The position numbers were made by a program, and so were the translations under genes. 64,000 nucleotides of DNA from DATFVJ01 sp963826515 (GTDB lineage: Bacteria; Actinomycetota; Actinomycetes; Streptosporangiales; Streptosporangiaceae): contig CAWGXI010000012.1 in NCBI GenBank assembly GCA_963826515.1, positions 558,001-622,000 of the forward strand, given 5' to 3'. Numbering within the stretch: the stretch's first letter is position 1; every line of letters starts with the position of its first letter. The notes under the pieces were generated by a model that was not told where the DNA came from, did no database searches, and worked only from the letters and a program-made list of their open reading frames with translations. Positions 24,174 to 32,850 of the stretch are shown here, piece by piece.

Positions 24174-24314
24174 GTGCCGCGAGGCACGCTAGGAAACCGT
24201 GCCGCGAGGCATGCTAGGAAACCGTGCCGCGAGGCACGCTAGGACACGTGCCGCGAGGCACGTACATAGAGACACGTACATAAGCGACATAGGAAAACCT
24301 GTGCCGTGAGGCAC
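24174..24314 (+). repeat. Five GNRA-loop hairpins in the rpmI-rplT leader
   Basis: A 24-25 bp unit (GTGCCGCGAGGCACGCTAGG plus AAACC) starts at 24174, 24199, 24224 and 24248, with an outlying copy at 24301. Each holds a 5-bp stem GTGCC/GGCAC around a four-base loop: GCGA in four, GTGA in the last, both GNRA. The second copy has GGCAT, which still pairs as G-U in RNA. It ends 25 bases before the rpmI start. A structural RNA role is inferred. Confidence 0.75.
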
Positions 24315-24339
24315 CCGAGGACTGGAGACGACGGCGACC

Positions 24340-24534
24340 ATGCCGAAGATGAAAAACCACAGCGGTGCCAGGAAGCGATTCCGGCTCACCGGTTCCGGCA
24401 AGGTAATGCGCCGCCGCGCCAACCGTAATCACCTGCTCGAGCACAAGCCGTCCCGGCACACCCGCCGCCTGGGCCACGACGTCGTGCTGTCCGACGCGGA
24501 CACGAAGAGGATTAAGAAACTGCTCGGGAAGTAG
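24340..24534 (+). CDS. rpmI: 50S ribosomal protein L35
   Basis: 64 aa, full length. MPKMKNHSGARKRFRLTGSG, KVMRRRANRNHLLEHKPS and a C-terminal DTKRIKKLLGK match L35. The ribosome-binding site is weak (CTGGAG about 15 bases upstream), which fits control through the hairpin-rich leader. Followed by rplT after 28 bases. Confidence 0.97.
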   Translation: MPKMKNHSGARKRFRLTGSGKVMRRRANRNHLLEHKPSRHTRRLGHDVVLSDADTKRIKKLLGK

Positions 24535-24562
24535 CCCGAGCCCAGCCGAGGGAGTCAGGAAA

Positions 24563-24952
24563 ATGGCACGCGTGAAGCGGGCGACAAGCGCCCACAAGAA
24601 GCGCAAGACCGTCCTCGAGCGGGCGAGCGGCTACCGTGGCCAGCGGTCGCGGCTATACCGCAAGGCCAAGGAGCAGGTTCTCCACTCGATGACGTACGCC
24701 TACCGGGACCGCAAGGATCGTAAGGGCGCTTTCAGGCGACTATGGATTCAGCGCATCAATGCGGCGGCCCGCGCGAATGGCATGACCTATAACAGGTTCG
24801 TGCAGGGGCTTCGATGCGCGGGGGTCGAGGTCGACAGGCGCATGCTCGCCGAGCTTGCGGTCGCCGACGCCGAGGCGTTCGCCGTTCTGGTAGAAGTCGC
24901 CAAGAAGGCCCTGCCTGAGGCAGGCGCCCAGGCCGACTCGGCGGTGGCCTGA
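24563..24952 (+). CDS. rplT: 50S ribosomal protein L20
   Basis: 129 aa. MARVKRATSAHKKRKTVLER, GQRSRLYRKAKEQVLHSMTY, AYRDRKDRKGAFRRLWIQRI, MTYNRFVQGLRCAGVEVDRR are the L20 core. L20 is an assembly protein binding 23S rRNA and in other bacteria represses its own operon by binding the mRNA leader. The C-terminal tail is a little longer than usual (ALPEAGAQADSAVA). Confidence 0.98.
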   Translation: MARVKRATSAHKKRKTVLERASGYRGQRSRLYRKAKEQVLHSMTYAYRDRKDRKGAFRRLWIQRINAAARANGMTYNRFVQGLRCAGVEVDRRMLAELAVADAEAFAVLVEVAKKALPEAGAQADSAVA

Positions 24953-24986
24953 CACGCAGACGAACTTCATCGCGGCGGGAAGCGAA

Positions 24987-25784
24987 ATCACCAGCACGCG
25001 TTCGCCGCGGGTTAAGGCCGCCCGCAGGCTGGTCAAGCGCGCTCTGCGTGAGCGTGACCGCGCCTTCCTAGCAGAAGGACCGCAGCCGGTTAGGGAGGCA
25101 CTCGCGTCCGGCGCGGGAGTCCGGGAACTGTTCGTGACGGCTCACGCGGCAGCGCGTCACCTCGCGCTGGTCGAGGGCGCGGGGCGGGCGGGCGCAGCTG
25201 TGCACGTCGTCAGCGGCGAGATCATGGCTGGGCTCACTCAGACCACGACCCCGCAGGGGATACTCGCGATCTGCGGATTCGTCGATGTGCCGCTCGGCGA
25301 TGTGACGGCCGCGGCGCCGCGACTGGTCGCGGTGCTCGCCCAGGTCCGTGATCCGGGCAATGCGGGTACGGTCCTGCGGACGGCGGACGCGGCAGGGGCC
25401 GCAGCAGTGATCTTCACCGACGCGTCCGTTGACCCTTACAACGGCAAGTGCGTTCGCGCGTCCGCGGGAAGCCTGTTTCATCTTCCCGTGGTGGCGGGCA
25501 CCGGGCTGGCACGGGCGACCGAGGCGCTGCGCGCCGCTGGGCTTCGCATCCTGGCCGCTGACGGCCGCGGCAGCAGGTCCCTCGACGAGGTGATCGCGGC
25601 GGGCGAGCTGCGTGCGCCGACGGCTTGGCTGTTCGGAAACGAGGCGTGGGGGCTGCCAGGCGAGTTGCTCGACCTAGCGGACGAATCTGTCGCTGTTCCC
25701 ATCTATGGCCGCGCCGAGAGCCTTAACCTGGCGACCGCCGCAGCTGTCTGCCTGTATGCGTCGGCGCGCGCTCAGCATGGCTGA
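24987..25784 (+). CDS. SpoU/TrmH-type RNA 2'-O-methyltransferase, start uncertain
   Basis: Full-length members begin with a segment like SPRVKAARRLVKRALRERDR, which is present here from about 25005, yet no in-frame ATG, GTG or TTG precedes it after the rplT stop. The ATC at 24987 follows GGGAAG and is offered as the start (265 aa); the first canonical start, GTG 25134, would cut off about 50 conserved residues. SpoU motifs: LAQVRDPGNAGTVLRTADAA, ASAGSLFHLPV, AWLFGNEAWGLPGELL, AVPIYGRAESLNLATAAAV. It methylates a ribose in rRNA or tRNA; the exact site cannot be told. Normal neighbour of rplT and pheS in actinobacteria. Confidence 0.85.
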   Translation: MTSTRSPRVKAARRLVKRALRERDRAFLAEGPQPVREALASGAGVRELFVTAHAAARHLALVEGAGRAGAAVHVVSGEIMAGLTQTTTPQGILAICGFVDVPLGDVTAAAPRLVAVLAQVRDPGNAGTVLRTADAAGAAAVIFTDASVDPYNGKCVRASAGSLFHLPVVAGTGLARATEALRAAGLRILAADGRGSRSLDEVIAAGELRAPTAWLFGNEAWGLPGELLDLADESVAVPIYGRAESLNLATAAAVCLYASARAQHG

Positions 25785-26081
25785 TGGGAGCAGGACCCAT
25801 GAGCCGGAGAGCGCCCGAGACGGAGAGCCACCCAACAGACGCCGCGATGACATTTCCCGAGCATGGCGTCCTGCCGGGCGGCGCGCTTACCGGAAGAACG
25901 ATGCTTGGCACACGGGAATCGAAGAAATATTTCATGCAATGTGCGCGCAGCAACCATTAAGAGGCCGCTGGGGGCTGCCGCAAGGGGGCCATGAGGCGCT
26001 AGAGTCTGATCACGTTCCGTCACCTCATTGTGGCGGCGATGGTCGCATATCGGGCGCAGGATTTAAGCGGCCGGGGAAGGT

Positions 26082-27392
26082 GTGCCCGGAGGAAGAGCGC
26101 CCGGAGGAAGTGTGCCCGGAGGAAGGGTGCCCGGAGGAAGGGTGCACAGCCCGGATGGAGGCTGCGAACGAGTGGACCGGATCAGGCAGGGCAGGTCGGC
26201 TGCGGGTGCCGGGTATCGGGGCGCCGTCGGCCTCTCTGGCACCGCACCCGGTGGCGTCACGCCGCGGCCGGCACCCTGGGTCAGGCGCCGCCGGGCTGAC
26301 GGTGATCGATTCGGCCCCGTGCAGACCGGTGGCAGTCCCGGCGGCCTCATCTGCGCGGACGAGCTGCCGGATGGCCTGGTGCTTGCCGACGACGTCGGCC
26401 GGGTGTGTGTATTCAACCGCGCGGCCGCCCGGCTGACGGGTATCGCCCCGGCGGACGCCATCGGTGCCGACATTCGTGAGGTGCTGCCACTGCGTGATCG
26501 CGATGGGCGCGACTGGTGGGCCTGCGCCGACCCTTACCACGGGCTGAATATCCGGACCAGGCATCCGGAGGTGTCGCTTTATCTCCCCGACGGTGCTGAG
26601 GTGCTCGTCACCGTCGGCTATTCGCGCGAACGTCACCACGGCGGCGCGGTACGCAGGCTCACCGTGTGCCTGCGCTGCGCCGCCGGGCTCGCCAGGGTCG
26701 AGCGGAGCCGTGCTGACCTCGTGTCGACCGTCGCACACGAACTACGGTCACCGCTGACCAGCGTCAAGGGTTTCACCGCGACCCTGCTGGCCAAATGGCA
26801 CCGTTTCACGGACGATCAGAAGCGGGTCATGCTGGAGACGGTAAACGCCGACGCGGACCGTGTCACCAGGCTGATCACCGAGCTTCTCGATGTCTCTAGA
26901 ATCGAATCCGGCCGCCTTGAAGTACACAGGCAGGTCGTCGATGTCGCTGAACGCGCACGAAAGGTGATCGAGGGCCGGGTCGCGGCGGGAGAAAGCCAGG
27001 ACAGGTTCAGCGTGCAGGTGCACGAGCCGATACCGGAAATGTGGCTTGATCCCGACAAGATCGATCAGATCCTCGGCAACCTTATTGAGAACGCGGTGCG
27101 GCATGGTGCTGGTACCGTGACCATCGTGGTACAGCGAGCGTCCGGCATCGGCCCAGCAGGCGGCGCGGCGGTATCGGTACGCGACCAGGGCGAGGGCATC
27201 GCGCCGGAGTTCGCGCCGCGGGTCTTCCGCCAGTTCTGGCGGGCCAAGCGCCGTGGCGGCACCGGTCTAGGCCTCTACATCGTCAAGGGCCTTGTCGAGG
27301 CACACGGCGGCACGATCTCCGTGCACCGCGCTCCGGGCGGCGGTGCCGAGTTCCGATTTATCTTGCCCGCCGGGACCCCCGACTTCGCCTGA
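26082..27392 (+). CDS. PAS-domain sensor histidine kinase
   Basis: Up to 436 aa. PAS domain from about residue 90 (LPDGLVLADDVGRVCVFNRA, AARLTGIAPADAIGADIREV), HisKA with phosphoacceptor in VSTVAHELRSPLTSVKGFTA, and HATPase (ILGNLIENAVRHG, VRDQGEGIAPEF, GTGLGLYIVKGL). No membrane helix, so probably cytosolic. No response regulator is adjacent. The 5' end is a 15-bp array GTGCCCGGAGGAAGG (26082-26141): GTG codons at 26082, 26112, 26127 and 26142, each but the first preceded by GGAGG four bases upstream, so the start cannot be decided; 26142 (VHSPDGGCERV) is the most economical. Such a kinase is commonly found between the SpoU gene and pheS. The 297-bp gap before it shows no gene; an AT-richer stretch at 25905-25965 may hold the promoter. 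Confidence 0.9.
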   Translation: MPGGRAPGGSVPGGRVPGGRVHSPDGGCERVDRIRQGRSAAGAGYRGAVGLSGTAPGGVTPRPAPWVRRRRADGDRFGPVQTGGSPGGLICADELPDGLVLADDVGRVCVFNRAAARLTGIAPADAIGADIREVLPLRDRDGRDWWACADPYHGLNIRTRHPEVSLYLPDGAEVLVTVGYSRERHHGGAVRRLTVCLRCAAGLARVERSRADLVSTVAHELRSPLTSVKGFTATLLAKWHRFTDDQKRVMLETVNADADRVTRLITELLDVSRIESGRLEVHRQVVDVAERARKVIEGRVAAGESQDRFSVQVHEPIPEMWLDPDKIDQILGNLIENAVRHGAGTVTIVVQRASGIGPAGGAAVSVRDQGEGIAPEFAPRVFRQFWRAKRRGGTGLGLYIVKGLVEAHGGTISVHRAPGGGAEFRFILPAGTPDFA

Positions 27393-27596
27393 CGCGCAGC
27401 GGCCCGGTGGGCTCAGTCGCCGGAGCTTTGCCCGCACCGCCGGGTGTGCCTGTCACGCGGCAGCCGTTCGGCGGGAAAATTCGCCTGAGCGCCACACGCC
27501 GGCGCCCACCGGCCGGCACGGAGCGAGGCCTGCGGTAAGCAGTAGCGCCGACCTGACCGTGAAAGCCGCCCGCGGCCTGCAAGGGGAGCACATTGG

Positions 27597-28721
27597 ATGT
27601 CCGCACCAAACAAGTCATATGACCCGGTCGAAGTGACGTCGCTGTCGGCCGGGGAGCTCGAGCGCATGCTCGGCGAGGCACGCGCTGCCATCGCGCAGTC
27701 GCGGAATCTGGATGAGCTCAAGGCGGCGCGGCTCGCGCACGCGGGTGACCGGTCGCCGCTCAGGCTCGCCAACCGTGAGATCGGCGCGCTGCCGCCTGCC
27801 GCCCGCGCGGACGCAGGCAAGCGGGTCGGTGGTGCTCTCGCCGAGGTGACCCAAGCGCTCGCCGTCAGGCAGTCGGAGCTTGAGGCCGAACGCGACCAGC
27901 GGGTCCTCACCGAGGAGACAGTCGATGTCACGCTGCCATGGGACCGCGCGCCGCGCGGCGCCAGGCATCCGGTCACCACCCTGCAAGAGCGGCTCGCCGA
28001 TGTCTTCATCGGCATGGGTTACGAGGTGGCCGAGGGCCCGGAGGTCGAGGCCGAGTGGTACAACTTCGACGCGCTCAACATGGGCCCCGATCACCCGGCC
28101 CGCAGCGAGCAGGACACATTCTTCGTCGCCGCCGAGGGTGACCCGGCCGGGGATTCTGGCATGGTGCTTCGCACGCACACCTCGCCGGTTCAGATCCGGG
28201 CGCTGCTCACCCGGCCACTTCCGGTGTATGTGGTCGTCCCTGGTAGGGCGTTCCGCACTGACGAACTCGATGCCACCCACAGCCCGGTGTTCTATCAGCT
28301 CGAATGCCTGGCCGTGGACGAGGGCCTGACCATGGCCGACCTGCGGGGCGCGATCGGGGCTTTCGTCGAGTCGATGTTTGGCGAAGGGCTGGCGACCAGG
28401 TTCCGGCCGCATTACTTCCCGTTCACCGAGCCCTCGGCCGAGGTGGACATGGAATGCCACGTGTGCCGCGGCGCCTCGGTCGCGCCCGGGGCGCCGCCAT
28501 GCCGCACCTGCAAGTCGGAAGGGTGGATCGAGCTGGGCGGCTGCGGCATGGTCAACCCCCGCGTGCTCGTCGCCTGCGGCATCGACCCCGATAGGTACAG
28601 CGGTTACGCGTTCGGGCTGGGTATCGAGCGAACCCTGATGCTCAGACACGGCGTCGCCGACATCCGGGACGTCATCGAGGGCGACCTGCGGTTCACTACC
28701 TCGTTCGGGATGGAGTTCTGA
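27597..28721 (+). CDS. pheS: Phenylalanine--tRNA ligase alpha subunit
   Basis: 374 aa, full length. N-terminal coiled coil, then class II motifs: motif 1 (HPVTTLQERLADVFIGMGYE), motif 2 (GRAFRTDELDATHSPVFYQL), motif 3 (YAFGLGIERTLMLRHGV), and a cysteine-containing loop CHVCRG...CRTC. Charges tRNA-Phe as the alpha2beta2 enzyme. AAGGGGAG lies about ten bases before the ATG. The 204-bp upstream gap shows no T-box or leader peptide that I can recognise. Stop overlaps the pheT start (TGATG). Confidence 0.97.
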   Translation: MSAPNKSYDPVEVTSLSAGELERMLGEARAAIAQSRNLDELKAARLAHAGDRSPLRLANREIGALPPAARADAGKRVGGALAEVTQALAVRQSELEAERDQRVLTEETVDVTLPWDRAPRGARHPVTTLQERLADVFIGMGYEVAEGPEVEAEWYNFDALNMGPDHPARSEQDTFFVAAEGDPAGDSGMVLRTHTSPVQIRALLTRPLPVYVVVPGRAFRTDELDATHSPVFYQLECLAVDEGLTMADLRGAIGAFVESMFGEGLATRFRPHYFPFTEPSAEVDMECHVCRGASVAPGAPPCRTCKSEGWIELGGCGMVNPRVLVACGIDPDRYSGYAFGLGIERTLMLRHGVADIRDVIEGDLRFTTSFGMEF

Positions 28722-31395
28722 TGCGGGTCGCAATTTCCTGGCTGCGCGAATGGGCGTCCCTGCCCGACGTGCCGACGCGCGAGGCGGCAGCCAGGCTCAT
28801 CGCGGCCGGGCTGAACGTCGAGTCCGTCGCCGAGGTCGGACGCGACATCCGTGGTGTCACTATCGGTGAAGTGCTGGCGATCGAAGAACTGACCGGGTTC
28901 AAGAAGCCGATCAGGTATTGCCAGGTGGCGACCGGGGAGGCAGAGCCGCATGGAATTATTTGCGGCGCGGCCAACTTCGCCGTGGGCGATCGCGTGCCCG
29001 TGGCGCTACCAGGCGCGGTGCTGACCGGCGGCTTCGAGATCACGCAGCGCAAAGCCTACGGACATGTGTCAGACGGGATGATCTGTTCCGCCGCGGAACT
29101 TGGGCTCTGGGACGACCACTCCGGCATCATCGTGCTCGAGGACACGGCGCCTGTCCGGGCCGATTTCGCCGCCTACGCGGGCCTGCGCGATGACGTGCTC
29201 GACGTCGAGGTGACACCCGACCGCGCCTATTGCCTCTCAATTCGAGGGATGGCGCGTGAGGCGGCGACGGCGTTCGGCGTGGAGTTCACCGATCCCGCCG
29301 ACGCCGGGCTCACCGCGTTTCCCACGGGCTGGCAGGCAGAGGGGGGCGTGCATCCGGCGCGCATCGACGATCCGACGGCCTGCGACCGGTTTGTGCTGCG
29401 CGAGGTGACCGGGCTCGCCCCGGCTTCGGTAACGCCGATCCGGATGCGGACGCGGCTCGCGCGGGCGGGAATGCGCCCCGTCTCACTCGCGGTCGACGTC
29501 ACCAACTACCTGATGCTCGAACTCGGCCAGCCGTTGCACGCCTTCGACAAGACGAAGCTCACGGGGCCTGTCGTTGTGCGGCGCGCCAGGCCGGGCGAGA
29601 AGCTGGAGACCCTCGATCACGTGGTGCGCACGCTGCACCCCGAGGACATCGTCATCGCCGACTCCAGCGGCCCGATTTCGATGGCGGGCACCATGGGCGG
29701 GCTGAATACGGAGATCGACGAGACCTCGACCGAGCTCGTCATCGAGGCTGCCCACTTCTCGGCTGTCGGCACGGCGCGGATGAGCAGGCGGCACCGGCTC
29801 AGCAGCGAGGCGTCGTACCGGTTCGAACGCGGTGTGGACCGCGAACTGCCGCTGCGTGCGAGCGCGAAGGCGGCCGCGCTGCTTGCCCAGCTTGGCGGCG
29901 CTACGGTGCTGCCGGGCTGCACGCACGCGCAGGTACCCGTGGAGCCCGTGGTGATCACGATGGCGGCCAGCCATCCTGACCGTGTCGCGGGAATGACCTA
30001 TGGCCGCGCGGTGGTCGAGCGGCGGCTGCGTCAGATAGGTTGCGACGTGCGCCCGGCAGGCGAACCGGCTGGCCGCTCGCCTGGTGACTCGGCCGGCCGC
30101 CCGCCAGGCGGCCCGGCGGGCGACCAGGGCGGTGACCCGCCTGGCGGCCCGGCGGGTGACCAGGGCGGTGGCCCGCCTGGCGGCCCGGTGGGCCACCGCA
30201 ACCGCACCGGGGACATTGAGGTGTTCCCGCCCTCCTGGCGGCCCGACCTGACCAGCCCGAATGACCTCGCGGAAGAGGTCATCAGGCTCGAGGGCTATGA
30301 GCAGATACCTCCTCGCCTGCAGCGTGCCCCCGCGGGCCGTGGACTGACGCAGGCACAGCGCACGAGGCGCACGGTGAGCCGGGCGTTCGGCGGCTGCGGG
30401 TACGTCGAGGTGCTGTCGTTCCCTTTCATCTCCAGCGCGGATTTCGACGCACTTCAGCTGCCTGCCGGCGATCCACGGCGCCGGGCGGTGCGGCTGGCCA
30501 ACCCGCTGAGCGACGACGAGCCGCTGATGCGCACCACCCTGCTGCCCGGGCTGTTCCGCACGCTGGTGCGCAACCTTGGGCGGGGGTTCGGCGACCTCGC
30601 GCTCTACGAGATGGGCTCGGTGTGCCTTCCGCGCCAGGGCGCGCCGCGCCGCGCGCCCAGGCTGCCAGTGGATCGCGGGCCCACCGCCGACGAACTCGCC
30701 GCGGTCAATGCGGCGCTACCCGAGCAACCCCTGCACGGCGCGGTGGTGCTCGCGGGCAACAGGGAACCGGCCGGCTGGTGGGGTCCGGGCGGCAGGCAGC
30801 GTGGGTAGACGCCGTGCAGGCAGCCAGGGACATCGCGGCCGCGGCGAACGTCGGATTTATCGAACGCGCGGCGCAGCAGCTTCCCTGGCACCCGGGCCGG
30901 TGCGCGCAGTTGCTTCTGCTGACCGGCGCCGCAACCGGCGACGGTGAACTGCGGCATGCCGGTTTCGCGGGCGAACTTCACCCGCGAGTCGTCGCGGCGT
31001 TCGGGCTGCCGCCGCGCACCTGCGCGATGGAGATGGACCTGTCGATGCTTGAATCCGCGGTGCGCGGGCCTGTCCAGGCGCCGAAGCTTTCTACCTACCC
31101 GGTCGCTACCCAAGATGTCGCGCTTGTCGTGCCTGGATCGGTGCCGGCCGCGGAAGTCGAGGACGCGCTGCGGGCAGGCGTCGCGTCGAGCGGCTCCGCC
31201 GACCTGCTCGAGGCGATCAAGCTCTTCGACGTGTACACCGGTGCTCAAGTAGGGGAGGGCAACAAGTCGCTCGCCTACACGCTCCGCCTCCGCGCGCCCG
31301 ACCACACGCTCACCGCCGGCGAGGTCTCCGCGGTCAGGGACGCCGCGGTCGCAGAAGCGACGCGGCGGATCGGAGCGGTCCTGCGCGGAACATGA
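28721..31395 (+). CDS. pheT: Phenylalanine--tRNA ligase beta subunit, frame broken near 30790
   Basis: The first part (28721-30808, 695 aa) has the tRNA-binding EMAP-like domain (IICGAANFAVGDRVPVALPG), B3/B4 editing region (DVEVTPDRAYCLSIRGMARE) and B5 domain. The C-terminal part (class II-like core end and anticodon-binding FDX-ACB domain: KLSTYPVATQDVALVVPGS, LFDVYTGAQVGEGNKSLAYT) continues in the next frame from about 30785 to 31395. A single missing base in the G/C-rich stretch 30778-30800 (REPAGWWGPG into GRQAAWVDAVQAA) explains it. An insertion of about 45 residues (DNA 30055-30190, GGPAGDQGG units) interrupts the B5 area. The enzyme is essential, so either a sequencing error or recoding is expected. 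Confidence 0.9.
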
Positions 31396-31463
31396 CCGCG
31401 GCGATACTCGCGTGATCAGGCCGGTACTCGGGTGGCCGGGCTGGTGCTCGCGTGATCAGTCGG

Positions 31464-31593
31464 GTGCGGCGGCCCGCGGGACCAGGCCGGTGCGGCGGCC
31501 CGCGGGACCAGGCCGGTGCGGCGGCCCGCGGGACCAGGCCGGTGCGGCGGCCCGCGGGACCAGGCCGGTGCGGCGGCCCGCCGTCGGCGAGAT
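31464..31593. repeat. 26-bp tandem array downstream of pheT
   Basis: Five copies of a 26-bp unit starting GTGCGGCGGCCCGCGGGACC at 31464, 31490, 31516, 31542 and 31568. Very GC-rich and nearly identical. It lies in the 694-bp region 31396-32089 between pheT and the lipoprotein gene, which has no convincing gene. Confidence 0.92.
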
Positions 31594-31668
31594 CAGGTAG
31601 CCCGCTCGCCCACGTGCGCGCAGACCGCTCACGAACACTGAGCCGCGGCTGCGCTGCCGCCACCACGC

Positions 31669-31738
31669 TCATGATCCCTACTCGTGTGAAGTTGCCCGCG
31701 CTATTAGCCGGGAACTTAACACTCGAACGGATCATGGC
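31669..31738. repeat. Imperfect 70-bp inverted repeat
   Basis: Left arm beginning CATGATCC...AAGTTGCCCG and right arm CGGGAACTT...GGATCATGG are imperfect reverse complements around an AT-rich centre (CTATTAG). This moderate-GC island between GC-rich arrays could be a transcription terminator between pheT and the minus-strand lipoprotein gene or a relic of a small mobile element. Confidence 0.5.
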
Positions 31739-31867
31739 CTGGGCGATCTTCGCACCGGAGCCCGCCTTGTGGTATCTGAGGCTGATGTTGCTGGAGTGGT
31801 AGTCGAGCGGTCCGGCTCGCGGATCGCGGCACTCACTGGGGTCGCGGCTTACCCGAGGAGCGCCCTG

Positions 31868-32062
31868 GGCAGACCCGCGCGCCTCGGGCCCGTGCGCCTC
31901 GGGCCCGCGTGCGCCTCGGGCCCGCGCGCGCCTCGGGCCCGCGCCCGGGCGTCGAGCCGACCCGCGCCTCGGGCCGGGGGGCTACCGGGGGCGCGCCCGG
32001 CCTCGGGCCTACCCGTGCGCCTCGGGCCTACCCGTGCGCCTCGGGCCACCCCGCCCGCCGCG
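31868..32062. repeat. Degenerate GCGCCTCGGGCC array
   Basis: About ten irregular copies of GCGCCTCGGGCC(C/T) with spacers such as CGTG, CGCGT and TACCCGT. It abuts the 3' end of the minus-strand lipoprotein gene at 32090. Confidence 0.8.
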
Positions 32063-32089
32063 GCGAGCCGTCCGCCAGGCCGGGCCGGC

Positions 32090-32509
32090 TCAGGAGGTGG
32101 CAGCGGTGGCCGGGCTTGGCAGCACGGCGAAGAACTTGATGCTGCCCCGATGACATTCCGAGACGCGTCCGGTCTGCAAGACCTGCGGGGTGGGGTACCC
32201 CTGGCATGTCCAGCCATCGACGGGCACGGGCCCGCCGCCCCCGTTTCCGGGCGCTTCCCCCGCAGTGAGCTTACGTGTGTAGTCGGCCTGCACGCGGAGC
32301 GCCAGCGCGCAGCCGACAGCACCATCCGGCACTTCGATCTTCACCGGCACGTGCCCTGCCGTGTACAGCGTGCCGCATGTCCTTCCTGCCGCCGAGGCGC
32401 TTGGAGCTGCTGACGACGCCCCAGCCGGAGTAGCCGTGGAACTGGCCGAGCAGCCCGCCAGCAGCGACAGGAGGAGGATTACCGCCGCGAGCTGCCCAAC
32501 GTGCTGCAT
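32090..32509 (-). CDS. Small secreted lipoprotein of unknown function
   Basis: 139 aa from ATG 32509, which follows GGGAGGTGGCG. A lipoprotein signal peptide (MQHVGQLAAVILLLSLLAGC) ends in the lipobox LAGC, so the mature protein would be lipid-anchored. A Ser/Ala/Thr linker leads to a domain with four cysteines (RTCGTLY, VGCALALRV, WTCQGYPTP, SECHRG), probably two disulfides. I do not recognise the family. It is divergent from the arg promoter region. Confidence 0.8.
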   Translation of the reverse strand: MQHVGQLAAVILLLSLLAGCSASSTATPAGASSAAPSASAAGRTCGTLYTAGHVPVKIEVPDGAVGCALALRVQADYTRKLTAGEAPGNGGGGPVPVDGWTCQGYPTPQVLQTGRVSECHRGSIKFFAVLPSPATAATS

Positions 32510-32659
32510 CGCCACCTCCCTCGCGCGCTCCATCATGCCGTCGGCTAACTCGCGCGGTGCTTGCGCGCCCGGAGTGTCACCGGCCGGTTATAGCGCCGGT
32601 ACCTTTCCCGCGGCCAGGGCGCGTCGCCTGAGCCAACGCGGTGGCGGCGCCGCGGCCAC

Positions 32660-32694
32660 TTGCATAAGTTTTCGTTTGGCTACATAGTAATGCA
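32660..32694 (+). promoter_or_regulatory. arg operon promoter with two apparent ArgR boxes
   Basis: Two 14-bp sites of the TGCAT-N4-ATGCA type: TGCAT-AAGT-TTTCG (32661-32674, one good half) and TACAT-AGTA-ATGCA (32681-32694), centres 20 bp apart, the spacing used by an ArgR hexamer. They overlap a possible promoter (TTGCAT 32660-32665, TACATA 32681-32686). argR itself lies in the operon, so repression by ArgR-arginine is expected. The spot is an AT-rich island about 155 bp before argC. Confidence 0.6.
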
Positions 32695-32739
32695 CGAGTA
32701 GGAGCGGGCGCCGTCACAGGAACGGCAGAGCAACGGGAA

Positions 32740-32826
32740 CGGCAGACCGGCAGGAACGGCAGACCGGCAGGAACGGCAGACCGGCAGGAACGGCAGACCG
32801 GCAGGAACGGCAGACCGGCAGGAACG
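32740..32826. repeat. 17-bp minisatellite in the argC leader
   Basis: Five tandem copies of GGCAGACCGGCAGGAAC between the putative arg promoter and argC, ending about 25 bases before the ATG. The family is shared with the infC-rpmI array. It would be transcribed as part of the arg leader. Confidence 0.92.
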
Positions 32827-32850
32827 GCAGAGCGCGACGGGAAGGAAGCG

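Noticed and set aside
31412..32413. Several frames across the repeat region after pheT
   Set aside because: They only translate 26-bp and GCGCCTCGGGCC arrays in different frames, giving simple peptides.
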